Assembly (NCBI RefSeq): GCF_023101765.2
Contig: NC_064223.1
Location: 3,782,001-3,846,000 of the forward strand
Length of the DNA: 64,000 nucleotides
Reading direction: 5' to 3'
Source: Spodoptera frugiperda
Lineage: Eukaryota > Arthropoda > Insecta > Lepidoptera > Noctuidae
This document shows, one piece after another, positions 42,201 to 53,584 of the stretch (position 1 is the first letter of the stretch; every line of letters starts with the position of its first letter). The position numbers were made by a program, and so were the translations under genes. Below the pieces are notes generated by a model. It ran no database searches. It saw nothing but the letters and a program-made list of their open reading frames with translations, and had not been told where the DNA came from.

Positions 42201-45200
42201 AAAGGTCAGAGGTGTATCTTCTATGTAATGTTTTAATACATACTGTTAATTGACAATTATATTGGTTCTAGGTAATGGTTACCATCAAAACTCTTACTTC
42301 AAAGTGGTGAATGAGAACACAAATAATTCTCCCAATGCCAATGACAATAAGATTGCGGTGAATGGCCAGATTCAGTTGATAGTGGAACATAAGAAGGTGC
42401 CGAGTATTTTGAAAAGGCATTCCAATGTGACCACGAAGCCACCCAGTATTATAATCCCGGCGGAGAGCACAAAGGGCGGGAAGATCGCAATATCACCACT
42501 GACACAAACTAAATTTAATGGGGCCAAGGATGGTCAAGTTCAGGTTTGTATTTTTTTTTATCACAATAATATTTTTTGAGCTAGTTTTTTATTTTATTTT
42601 CGGATCAGTCACTTCAGGACACACACATCAGCAAACATTAAATGTATTCTTCTATGTGATGTAACTTATGCATATGATTATGCTAATACATATTAATGTA
42701 GAGCAAGACACATTTTGTTAGTAAAATCTTCTAAGTCTGATATAAAAATATAAAATTAAGGCTATGTGAAACAATGAACAATACAAGTATTTCAAAACAA
42801 AATGATGTGAACTAGATACGTCTGAATACATGTCAGCACTTTATACGTATGTATAGCCAAAAAATGTTAAGACCAAAGTAAACAATTCGCGTAATAATCC
42901 ACTATCTATGTTTACAAGTAATATACATATGTATGTTTACATGCTGTTTGCACAAACGTTATCGAGAATTTTCCCCGGGTCAATACGTTCATACCTATAG
43001 CCTTTGACTTTGAACTATCATTATTAGTTTTTGTATTACCTACTATTAATTCAAAGTAGTTATTAAATGGATATCAAGTAAATTGAATCGAAATAGTCAA
43101 TTACGCATGATGTTTAATGTATTTTTTTTGTTACTTATAAAATCTTTTATTGCAAAATAATTAGCTTTTTGCCCACTAATTCCCCTGTTGTATTCAAATC
43201 TTTAGAAATATTACACTTAAGTCACTATCTTCAAGATTTATGAATAAGGGTCGGTTCATATTTGACGGAACATGCGTCGCGTATCGTCGGTCACAAAACA
43301 GTAGACCGTCAACAAACAGTCAACCCATGATACGCTCGACGTATTTTACGTCAGATATGAACCGATCCTTACTCTATATTGTTTATCTATTTCCAGGTAA
43401 CATCACCAAGAAGTAACATAGTAATTAACCCTAATCTGACGGTGTCCACCAATGGCACAGCGCCACAGATAGTACAAAACCATGTGATACCTCCTTACGC
43501 TGATAGTGAGGGGTCCAACAGCCCTACGATAGACCTCTCCAACTTCAGTGAAGCGGAGATCAAGGCTATCAAGAAGCAACAGAGGATGATTAAGAATAGG
43601 TAAGAAAGAATATAAAAAAATACAAGCATGTAATGATGGTCCTAAAAATTTCAATATGGAGATACAAACATAATGCTTTTTTATCTAGTGGTTGTGTATG
43701 AGTATCAAGTCATCATTGGTTTAGTTTTTGCCTATGGAAGATTTATTAATCTTTTCTACTCCTAAGCCCATTCCAAAAAAACTTTCGAGTACTTACTAAA
43801 TACTTAATATGTACAGAATGAATATGTTGTTACATGTTTTCAAAATGAGTTTCTTTTAAAATTTCCTGTGCTAAATTAATTATTATGTTATCGGCTTACT
43901 CACGTACTGTTTTGACGAGGAACTCGACTAGTTTCAAGCCATGCTAGAGGCTCATATTCATGAGCAGCATTCCGCGACACACGACGCGGCGATTGTCGCG
44001 CTGCTACTGGCGATTCGAGGATCGCGCCCATCGCGCCCTCTGTCTGGAATCGCGCGCACTATCTGGCGCGCGGGACGATGTTGGCTCGTTAAACTCGTTC
44101 GCCGGCGGCTGCGCAGGTGTTAGATTCGATTCTCGGGTCGGCGCAAAAACGGTGTTACATACCGCGCTCACTGTGTCACACTCCAGACCCGCAACATTGT
44201 AGGTTGACGCAGATTGTAGACTCGGCTTCCAGGCAGGTGGTAATGCCCAGCCACCGTCTCTGTTGAAGTTGGGATGGCGATTTATTTCGATGGCCTCACG
44301 TACTTTCCGCGGTACAAAGTATTTCTCCCTCGCTAGTACGGAGACCTTGTCGAAGCGAAGGAAGTGAGTCGTGCCCGCGCTACAAGCATGCTCAGCTACT
44401 GCCGATGTATGGGTGTCCCTGTTCTTCACACTGCGTATGTGTTCTTTGAGTCTGGTTGTGATGTTGCGGCGAGTTTCCCCGATGTAACTCGAGCCACAGT
44501 CGCACGGTATCATGTATACCCCGGGAACTGCCAGTGGATCCTTATCCTTAGGCGAGCGTAATAAGTTCCGTAATTGACCGGGTGGGCGTAAGATCGTCCT
44601 GATGCTGTATCTTCGGCGTAACAGGTGTCCGATGGTGTCGGTTACTCCTTTCACATAGGGTAAGAATGCTGGAGTCCGCTCCGCAACTGCCGGTCGTCTT
44701 TTACATGATGAACTCGCCAGTCGAGTACATTGACGCCAGTTGTACCCATTTGTTTCCAGTACCCGTCTAAGGTGGTTAAGTTCCGCGTCAATGTACTGGG
44801 GATCACACAGGTTCAGTGCCCGGTTGATTAACGTACGGGGAACAGAGGCAAGGTGGGAGGGATGATGGTGTGAGTCGGCTCGTAGGTACCGGTCCGTGTG
44901 TGTCGGTTTACGGTAAACCGTGTGTGACAGGCGGCCGTCTGTTTCACGCCTCACGAGCACGTCCAAGAACGGTAACATTCCCTCTTTTTCCTCCTCGGTC
45001 GTGAACTGAATGCTACCGTGCACCGAGTTTAGGTGTCCCACGAATTCCGCCACATGTTCCCGGTTGATGACGGCGAATACGTCATCAACATATCTCCACC
45101 AGTGAGTAAGCCGATAACATAATAATTAATTTAGTATGTCTCACGAAAGTTACAATAAAATAATTTCCTGTGCCTTTAAATTATCATAATTTTACTACCA

Positions 45201-48200
45201 ACTAGTTTTTATCGAAATAAGACTGTGAATTTTAACTCGACGTTCAAAGAGAACTTCATTTCGATTAGAAATTAACATTCGAAATAAAGTTTTATAATAT
45301 TCGAAAAAAGTTTAAACTGCAATGATTCAAATGTTTGTGATACATAAAATAGTGCCACCACATTTACACAAAAGCAACTTTATAATGATAGAAATATGGT
45401 TTATTTTACCTCACCTAGTGCACAACTTATGTTTCTTCTATTCTAAAGGGAATCAGCATGTCAATCTCGGCAGAAGAAGAAAGAATACGTGACTGCGTTA
45501 GAACAGAAATTGTTTGAAGCTCAGCAAGAGATTGCCAGGTTGCGACTAGAGAACAAACTTCTCAGGGACCAACTGGAAACTGGTGGGCGGAGTCGGAAGG
45601 TAAGATTGCTGCATTTGACATTATTATTGTGATCGAAAATACTACTTAGTAGGTATACTCGTGCGTTAAAAAAATGTTAGTAAACAATTTTCAGTACCCT
45701 TAGTATAAGTTTGCTTTACCTTTAACGATATCGAAACGAAAGCATGTTCGGCGCTCTTATTGGTTGGTTAATTCGCGCCGGCCAATTAGAAAGCTGAACG
45801 AGCTCTCGTTACGTTTTCATTCAATGTTAAGCAAACTCGTACTAAGGGTATTGTTCTTCAATGCTGGCTGCATTTAAGAACAGTGTTAATCATCGACTTC
45901 CTTTTTCAAATCTATTCCGATTTTAGCTAACGACAAACTGAACAAACTTTAGCATTATTACATACAGACACATGTCTGACCTTGTTTTACATACAGTTTG
46001 TACATAATATTAAAATATTACCTATAAACTCATTACCTAAATTTTATTTACACCTGATTAATGTTGTAACAGATGCCGCGACTCGACGCCTCGCTGTTGA
46101 TACCCAAAAAGAACATAGCTGTTATATTTGCTATGGTATTCATGGTATCACTAAACTGGAACGTTCTTGGGTAAGGACAATGTTACTCTTGTTATGCTAT
46201 TGATATTTTATTTGAAGCCATAAGCCTTTAGAATAAGATTCAAAATCATGTTTGATTTATGAATTAACACAAAAAATATATTTTAAAGTTTGACGAACCA
46301 TTTAACATTTGTTATTGTACATACATAAAGATCAGTATCAACTTTAGCCATCCTCTTCTAACAAACTTAATTTAACTTCCTCAAGAATTAAATTATACAA
46401 AAATATACTAATAACTGTTCATTGTTTCATTATTATAACTAACAAATACATTATCAAATATAAATACGTAATTATTCTCATGTTCCATCACTCTTCTAAC
46501 ATAACTTTTGTTTGTTTTTTTTTTTCACAAAAGGTGGAACGCAAAGCCTTTTGTCGGGCCCTCCGCCCCACACCGGAGCACAAGGCATTTACTATGGTCA
46601 GAGGACACCGCTGTAGATATTGTAAATGGTGTGTACCCCTATCCCTTTCATTGTTTTATATCACTTAAGGGTCTGTTTCACTGCCAATTTGTCAATTAGA
46701 ACAATATACTTGATTGTCTTTGTAATTTTATTGCTACTATAATTTAGTGGAACAGGCCTTTAATAGCGTTTTAAGATCATTTCGAATTCTACATAAATAA
46801 TAATAGAATGCATTACATTCCAAACTAGAAATACCTCTATTAATCTTAGCTCATCACAATGCAGGATAATCAACAAAGTAATTTAAGCTTTGAATTCATG
46901 GCCACAAGGCTTAGAATTAATAGCAACATACAATGAATTGTATTTGACCTTTATAAATGTTAAATGTGTATAGAATTATAATGTATTGATTCTTTTTGTT
47001 TCTATAATATATCGACTGGAAAATCCGGTGGCATACAGTCAAGACTATTGACTGTTTCACCTTCAGAAATAGATATTCTTATTTTTCTTCTTACATAATT
47101 ATGATTCTAAACAGGTTAGAACTTAAGAACCTGATTAAATACTTTCTTGCTCAAATTGAAGATGATAGAATAAAAATTAATAGAATTTCATTATTATGTT
47201 TTAACAAAGATTTGGGATAGGTACTCTGTTTTTTTAAATATATGTTTAAATTCCCCAAAGCTCTATTTCTCCTGGCTTAACTAAAGTAGTCCTAACTCCT
47301 TATAAAATAAGTTTCCAAACACCCTGATTCCAGATGACTTAACAAATGGGACGTACGTGACAGACTGCCAGAACGCGACAATGAAAGCGACGGACTTTGT
47401 GAACATCAATCAGACGGAGAGTATACGGATAGCGGGCGAGCTGAAGCGATGGATCGGCGGCGGGAAGACGCTGAACTGGACGTACGATGTGCCACGGAAG
47501 AAACGACAGGCTTATCTTAGCGAGGAGAAGATTAATGGTACGTTGATACTTTGTATGTATTTATTTAGTCAAAATTTATTAAAATGTGTATGTGTGGTTG
47601 AATGGTGTAAACAAGTTTGCTTTATCAACGTCGAGGTTCAGTAATTTCTAATTCTACATTTTATACTATGTTTACCTTATCTCTCATTTGTTGCAATAAT
47701 ACATGCATAACCACAACACCACGCACAAGCCTGTCTCCCATGGCGGATGGTTATGTATTTATTGCATTATACAAATGACATAAAGGGAAAATTATATACG
47801 TCATGTAATTTTGTGGTTAAACTCGTCATAGTTTTCCTCTAAACTCGGTGGTAAAAACAGGAAAAGTTGTATGATAATTTGTAAGTACATTAGATAATTT
47901 ATATAGCATACATTTTTACAATCTTTAATTTTAATTTTTTTAATTTAATTTACAGGTGGTCTACTAGAGAGCTACAGGCTGTTCAACAAACTGCATTTAG
48001 AAAACAACTTAATGGACTTTCCAAGTATAAGGACTCACGCAAAAACCGTCAAGGACAAATCACGATTACGTCGTCTAAGGAGGAATAAAGACATAGATTT
48101 CGCAGAAAACGCGGTTATAGACTACGAAACTCTTTACCGTAAGCCTATGAGGAAAGCTGTCAATGATTTCAATATGGATGACTTAGGAGAGTGGAACGCT

Positions 48201-48902
48201 TTACTTGAAGCTCTACATAGGCGAGACGACACGTTCTATATTGTAGGTTTCGGTAAAGGGGAGCATTTGTTACTACCAGCCGTCTCACATAATGTCACTA
48301 GGCCACCGAAGATGGCTCTGATCTTGCCTGCTAGGAGTGGTAACGGTAAGTTCAAAATAATATTACAATCATCTTTTATTTTATATGAGTTTCAATTATA
48401 TTTCCGAATAGAAGTGCTTCACGTTACACAGTAATTTCAACTCTAAACTAGCAAACATAAAGTTCGTTGTTACTAACACGTATTTTCATTATTAATTTCA
48501 GATTCTCTAATGAATGACCACGTAACGCTGATGCAGATTGACTGTTCAGTCGTCAATACAACGCTAGTCAAGTTAAAATCTGACGCTCTACCAGAAAGCC
48601 TAAGGAAACCCACAACCGACCCGACAGTCGAACAAGAAGAGAAACGTGAGAACACTTCAACTTATTACAAAACAAATAATGATAATATTGATATCAATCT
48701 CCTACAAAACTCTAGTAATAGGATATCTAATTATTCAAAAAATCAAAATGTGCCACATAAAGTAGATGTAGGCAAAGATGACTTATTTGCCCAGTACTTA
48801 TTCTCTAAGTACGAAAACTCTAAAGACAGTCCGGCTAAAAGGCCTCGTAGTAAAAAAACTGTTGAGAAAAAAGAAAGTAATAGCACTACAAGTTCAACGT
48901 GA
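39207..48902 (+). CDS. ATF6: ATF6, ER-membrane bZIP transcription factor of the unfolded-protein response
   Basis: Thirteen exons: 39207-39249, 39572-39770, 40428-40549, 40858-40958, 41235-41301, 42272-42543, 43397-43599, 45449-45599, 46073-46170, 46534-46628, 47334-47537, 47956-48345 and 48502-48902. They total 2,346 bases (781 residues plus stop) with all phases matching. The N-terminus is an acidic/Ser-rich activation region. The bZIP basic region (IKKQQRMIKNRESACQSRQK) spans the exon 7/8 junction and is followed by leucine heptads. A single membrane span (IAVIFAMVFMVSLNW, about residues 400-415) and a site-1-protease-type RHLL at about 436-439 follow, then a lumenal domain with several N-glycosylation sequons. 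ATF6 sits in the ER, moves to the Golgi on stress, is cut by S1P and S2P, and its bZIP part activates chaperone genes. The start at 39207 is chosen because an upstream ATG at 39184 soon meets a stop. Confidence 0.95.
41508..41690 (+). repeat. Second type of lepidopteran tail repeat
   Basis: Contains GCTAGCGGCGTCTCTCGCAT, CATACCCTGTCTTTGTACCA, AATTTCATCAAAATCC, TAGTAGTTTCAGTGTGA and ACATCCAAACAAACC. The general design resembles the repeat at 32.6 kb, but the text differs. It lies in ATF6 intron 5. Confidence 0.65.
43245..43371. repeat. Short palindromic MITE in ATF6 intron 6
   Basis: About 127 bp with imperfect inverted ends (TAAGGGTCGGTTCATATTTG at the left, its near-complement at the right). 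No coding content. It ends about 25 bp before the acceptor of ATF6 exon 7, so it forms most of the distal intron. Confidence 0.7.
43871..45134 (-). mobile_element. 5'-truncated Penelope-like retroelement flanked by 33-bp inverted repeats
   Basis: An insertion in ATF6 intron 7, antisense to ATF6. The minus-strand frame starts at the right edge with RYVDDVFAVINREH, the catalytic YVDD box of the reverse transcriptase, so everything before it is lost. It continues through thumb-like sequence to VYMIPCDCGSSYIGETRRN, a GIY-YIG endonuclease with the arginine-bearing helix, the hallmark of Penelope elements. The unit is bounded by a perfect 33-bp inverted repeat at 43871-43903 and 45102-45134. The C-terminal end after WALPPAW drifts into non-coding sequence. 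Confidence 0.9.
44004..45104 (-). pseudogene. Penelope reverse transcriptase (C-terminal part) plus GIY-YIG endonuclease
   Basis: An uninterrupted frame of about 365 codons if read from the right edge of the insertion; the first ATG is at 45053. It lacks the fingers and palm up to YVDD and so cannot reverse transcribe. The nuclease part looks intact: VYMIPC, SYIGETRR, a zinc-finger-like CDC/H pattern, and an EAIEINRHPNFNRDGG end typical of these nucleases. The open frame over more than 1 kb suggests a recent insertion. Confidence 0.85.
45694..45850. repeat. MITE family M1, copy 4 (ATF6 intron)
   Basis: The most complete copy: GTACCCTTAGTATAAGTTTG at the left and ACTCGTACTAAGGGTA at the right, giving a palindrome of about 157 bp able to fold into one long hairpin. 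Confidence 0.82.
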
Positions 48903-51157
48903 GTTTATTATTTAAAATTCAGTATTTTGTTCTCTACGCTCAAACACCTGATTGGTGGATAAATTGTACAATCAGTACCCTTGGTACGAGTTTGCTTTAC
49001 GTTTAAAGGAAAGCGCATCCGGCGCTTTGATTGGCTGGCTCAGATGAACCAACAAATCAGACCGCCGAGCGAGCTCTCGTTTCGATCTCGTTAAACGTAA
49101 AACAAACTCGTACTATGCTGTCTAAATGCTTCTCATCGTCACGAGATGACCATGCGTAATATTGAACCAATGTTTGTGTTTACTAATTATGTTACGTCCA
49201 TATAATATTTTATGTATAATTCGTTTTTATTCATGACACTTATTATTATTGAATGTTCGTATTACTTCATGCTCTGGAATAGCATTAAGTTCAGGCTAAT
49301 ATATAATCTACCTAAATATTTTTGAGAGTAATTAGTCTTAAGGGACCTTTTGCCCCAGTGGTGCCTACCACCTGTGAGAGGACTGTGTATCTAGGCAACT
49401 ACAGGTAGGTTTTAATATCTTCCAGAAAATTCTAATTTAGTTTTGATACTTAATTGTCAACGTGTTCTATTATATCTTACAAAAAAGTGTTAAAAGAAAA
49501 ATATGTTATGCAATAGATTTAGAATGTACATCGATCTCATTATGTCGAAACCACAACGTGTGAAATTATTATTTTAATGGAATATAATAATATAAATATA
49601 AACGTAAATTCATAGTAGCGTAGATTTGTCGGAAAATGTGCATTACGTTGTAAAGATAAAGTTGAATTTACTATGACATCAAATCGATGTTTCGACTCTG
49701 CGCTAATATGAATTAACCCTTATCTGAAGATATATTTATGTTACAGATTTATTAATATTATACTTAATCGTAAGTAAAAATAGATGCATAGAGATATAGT
49801 TTTTGACAAGCCTAGTTTAATTAAGCCAGATAAAATATACCTGCCTTGGCTGTGTGTATTATTATAGAAGGTTTGTTACTATGTTATGCAATATTCCATT
49901 AACTGGTAGAATTATTGATGTATTGGTTCAAAATAGCAATATTATAAAATATAATGTAATCACAACTAGTCTCAAGATTTTGTATCAAGGTGTTTAATAC
50001 GATAATGTGGCAATTTTTAAGAGTTTTATGCAGACTTCTGTGTATTATACTTTGTGACTTTTGCGCTTCCAACCAGGGCTGGTAGTCTCGACAGTGATAA
50101 CGACAGAAATTCTTCGCTATGACAGAATTTTCACTATCGATAGATTTTTAGCTTTATTATAAATCGATAAGGCTGAAAATCTATGCGAACATTCCCAACT
50201 TAGCGACCGAATGATGTCGTTAAAAATGTCGGGACTGTCGGTCCTGCTACGAAATGGTGCGATAGAGAATAAGTTTGTGTTATTCATCAACAGTCCATTA
50301 TTTTAAGTGTAAGTAATGTAAAGAAATAGTACCTCAATGTAGTTATTTGTTGTCTAGTGTATAATTATTTTCATCAGTGTTTATAACTGGACAGAGAAAA
50401 TAATTTGGAACCAATGAACTCTTTTTGAGTTTTCAAATTCATGTTACTTAACTATTACTTTCATAATTGTTAATTAGCTATATTATTTAACAGTTGTAAT
50501 ATTTATAACTATCACAAAACTATTCTATAATTTTTGTAACTTGTTGTTTTATTTTTAAATAATTATGTGTATGTTGATTTTATTTCACGGGATACTTATA
50601 ATTTATTCTTTTATTTTAAGTTTCTTTTACATAATTAATTATGCACGTTTTTGTATAAATACTGACTGTCATAGTATTGTTTTCCGTGAATCAAATATTT
50701 AAGTTATATCTAACATGATTTAATAAACTATACTCTAAATATTCCAGTCTATTTTCTTCTAAATAGTCTTTCTAGTCTTGGCGAGGTAATGAACGGCATC
50801 ATAAATATAAAACGAAAGATGATTCTAAAATTCTGGATGATAAAAGTAATATTCATTGAAGAATTTGTTATGCAGTAATCAAATAGTATAAGCAAATCAG
50901 ACTTCGTATAAAACATAGACGAAGTTCAAGAACGCAACTTTAATTTTTCTGTGTACCCAGTTATTGAACGCAACATAAAATGTCACAATCAGCTGTCTGT
51001 TCAAGTGTCACATCAAAATATAACCTCAAAAATACAAACAAATCAACCGAAGAAACAATATTGTGCTCTACTCTAGAATTGGAGAAAAACATGACTGAAT
51101 AGTTTCGATTTAGCATAATAATATTGAAATTGCACTAAGCTAGATAAAACACGAAGA
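48903..51157. other. ATF6 3' untranslated region and intergenic gap
   Basis: No coding region is visible. It is AT-rich and contains one MITE copy near its start (48975-49115). An AATAAA at 50722-50727 is a possible ATF6 polyadenylation signal, which would give a 3' UTR of about 1.8 kb; earlier cleavage is possible. Confidence 0.5.
48975..49115. repeat. MITE family M1, copy 5 (just after the ATF6 stop)
   Basis: Starts GTACCCTTGGTACGAGTTTG and ends AACAAACTCGTACTA. It lies within the probable ATF6 3' untranslated region, so a hairpin could be part of the mRNA. Confidence 0.78.
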
Positions 51158-51811
51158 ATGAATTGCGTACGATTGTTACGACTAGCCGAAAAACAAACAT
51201 TTCGAGGGTTTCATACAACATTGGCTAGATATGCCTCAAACGCTCCAATTCGTTACATGGAAACCCAAAAGATGTGGAGAGAAAGAGATGGAATATCCAA
51301 ACGTTGGCAGTTGATATACAAAGCTCCAATGGACACTGCACTTAAGTACGCATCTTCTTACTTAACGGTATCAACGGGTATAATTGGAGCCAGCACTCTG
51401 TACTATGCTGCTTTCGTATTTGATAAGGCGGATATGTACAACCCAGTGGTAATCGGAGACAATGTGGTGATTGCTAACAACCCAGTTGAGTGCTTAGTAT
51501 ACCTTGGATCCTTCATTGCATTACATATTGCTATAAAAGTATTAATATCCAGATACGTCATCAGAATGTATCAGGATGGTGACGAATATTTAGCAGTGTT
51601 TAGAGGGCACTTCTTTAATAGTATAACTACACACAAGTTTAAATTGAAAGATTTTAAAAAGTTAAAACCTACTTTCTTTGTCTCCTGGGGTGAGGCTAGG
51701 TTTGATCTTGGTAATAAGCATGGCATCATATTAGAGAACTACTTCAAAACACCTGAACATTTTCACTATATGTTGAACAAAAAGAGTTCGGAAAATGCTG
51801 AAGAAGAATAA
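51158..51811 (+). CDS. TMEM70/TMEM186/TMEM223-family mitochondrial inner-membrane protein
   Basis: A single-exon gene of 217 residues. The N-terminus (MNCVRLLRLAEKQTFRGFHT) is basic and lacks acids, as in a mitochondrial targeting peptide. Then come a conserved WQLIYKAPMDTALKYASSYL segment, a first membrane span at about residues 67-87, a second at about 112-130, and a VIRMYQDGDEYLAVFRG strand followed by a soluble tail. This two-span hairpin with a YxxP/YVxRMY pattern is that of the TMEM70/TMEM186/TMEM223 family, whose members help assemble ATP synthase or complex I. I cannot decide which member from the sequence alone; the tail looks somewhat more like TMEM186. An AATAAA at 51886-51891 suits a polyadenylation signal. 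Confidence 0.75.
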   Translation: MNCVRLLRLAEKQTFRGFHTTLARYASNAPIRYMETQKMWRERDGISKRWQLIYKAPMDTALKYASSYLTVSTGIIGASTLYYAAFVFDKADMYNPVVIGDNVVIANNPVECLVYLGSFIALHIAIKVLISRYVIRMYQDGDEYLAVFRGHFFNSITTHKFKLKDFKKLKPTFFVSWGEARFDLGNKHGIILENYFKTPEHFHYMLNKKSSENAEEE

Positions 51812-52309
51812 TTTGTTAAGATTACAATATTTATGTTATTATGTATGTAGTTTTAATTATTAGCTTTTGTTGTTACAAGCTATAGAATAAATGTTTTCAT
51901 ATAACATACTCTTGTTTTATTGATATTACAATAGGAATACGTGGTCCCTATGTATCTCAACTTTAATGTGTTGTATGCTTGTCCATGAATAATAAATAAA
52001 AAATATTGATTATGGTTAGTACTTTCGGTCCACTAGGTGGATCGACTACATCATCAAAGTCGCTGCCAGTAGATGCAGGTGGCGGCTTGTCGTTCTACAC
52101 GGAGGACTAAGGGGGAGGCCTTTGTTCAGCAGTGGACGTCTCTCGGCTGATGATGATGATCATTTATATAATGGGGAAAATATGCGTGTCTAAATTAAAT
52201 AGCTAAACAGAAATCTAGATTTCTGAATATTATACAATTGAGACAAACATAAGCTTATAACATAACTTTTATTTTGTACACTAAAATACTAAATTACAAT
52301 GCAATACAA
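51812..52309. other. Gap between convergent TMEM-family gene and mRpL30
   Basis: Contains 3' untranslated sequence of the two convergent genes. The plus-strand signal AATAAA is at 51886-51891; the minus-strand one reads as TTTATT at 52268-52273. A truncated dispersed repeat with a GATGATGAT tail lies at about 52100-52160. Confidence 0.6.
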
Positions 52310-53058
52310 TTAGAATCCTCCATTAAATGCATTATTCCATTTATATCTTGAATCCTTCCTCAATGTCTCTCCATCCATTTTCTTCTCACTCTTATCAAAT
52401 TGTTCTAAAGATTCAATTTGCTCTGGTTTGGGAGTAATTGACTTGGTAACAATACATTGACCATTTTCCTTCAGAACTGTGTAGTTTATGTCTTCTTTAG
52501 TTGGTTCTCCATAAGGAAATACAATCGGTGTAACTTTTATCAAATGTTTTACTTTCCATAGTCTCATGTTTATTTCGGGAATATTTTTTACTACTGTAAC
52601 AGTATTGTGACACTGAAATAAAAGTAAAGTTTAGTGCTCATATTCATACTTATTTCAAGATTATAATTATCCTACTCATACATAATTTATACGAATATTG
52701 TTTTTGATGTACTAAACTATAACATAAGGATGTTTCACTTACTTCCTCCAAAATGTTAAATTCCCGAAGGATAGACTTGAGGTAATGCGGCTGGTGTTTA
52801 CTGGGTTTGATTCGTTCCACTCTAAATAATTTAGTAGGCGTATATTCAGGGTCTTTGTGATCAGGATATCTAAAAAGTATAATATTATTGTAAATGAAAA
52901 TAAGTATTAACAAGTGGATTTGCTTACACCTGAATAAGTTGATACCTTGGGTAGTACACGATGCCTCCTGGATATCGAATCCCACCCGGTGCTTTGTAGC
53001 CTTTCGACCTAATAGTCGAAACTAAGGGGCTTAACACTTTTAAAAGTTGCCCATTCAT
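52310..53058 (-). CDS. mRpL30: Mitochondrial ribosomal protein L30 (uL30m)
   Basis: Three exons: 53058-52946, 52869-52743 and 52612-52310, together 543 bases (180 residues plus stop), with phases agreeing. The protein reads as MRPL30: KLFRVERIKPSKHQPHYLK corresponds to the LxxVxRIKSxxRxPYW strand of uL30, then NIPEINMRLWKVKHLIKVTP to the NIPSVNxKLxxVKHLIRIxP core. The N-terminal part (basic, no acids up to about residue 30) suits a mitochondrial targeting peptide. uL30m is a structural part of the large mitoribosomal subunit. It diverges from the Ana2-like gene. Confidence 0.92.
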
Positions 53059-53584
53059 TTTGATTTTTCTAAAAACCGAAGACCATACAATAACCTCAAA
53101 TGAAAATAACTCCTATTGACATTTCTAGATAATGGCAACCAACCATGACAGTTGACAGTTGAATTGAAGCTGTTGGATTTAGTATTACAATATATTAAAA
53201 TTGTTTATAAGGCTATATTTGCAGCGATAAAATTAATTGTAAGAAATTAATATTGTTCATTCAATTTGTACTATAAAATCAAATTAAATATTTAATCTTA
53301 TAAACTGAAGTCCATTGGCTGCTCATTTTACTCTTTGGTATGCTTGTCTATTGAAATTGCTATTATTCTGTCAAATGTCAATGTCATTTGTTAACGTTTA
53401 CAGATTTTCAAAAGTTTGTTGTGTTGTTTTCGTGGGAATACAAGAGTTTTGTAATTAATTTTGGATTTAGTTTTATATAGGATACCTTAATTGAATCTAA
53501 TATAATATATTGTTTTTATGTGTTGTGTAGTGTCTGAAACTATATATTTGATGGTGTGTGGTATATTTTAAAGGTGCCAGGCTA
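53059..53584. promoter_or_regulatory. Divergent mRpL30/Ana2-like intergenic region, probable shared promoter
   Basis: A 526-bp gap between two start codons on opposite strands. No other gene, TATA box or repeat is obvious. Both 5' UTRs must start here unless an upstream exon exists. A canonical-looking AG (TTTTAAAG) just before the Ana2-like ATG could be a splice acceptor of an untranslated first exon. Confidence 0.5.

Noticed and set aside
44004..45104. Long minus-strand frame as a host gene with a GIY-YIG nuclease
   Set aside because: The YVDD reverse-transcriptase box in the same frame and the truncated, repeat-flanked structure make it a Penelope-like retroelement.
53558..53584. Start of the Ana2-like protein at a GTG codon at 53558
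   Set aside because: A GTG start is not expected in insects; the first in-frame ATG is at 53585, and the preceding AG may be a splice acceptor.
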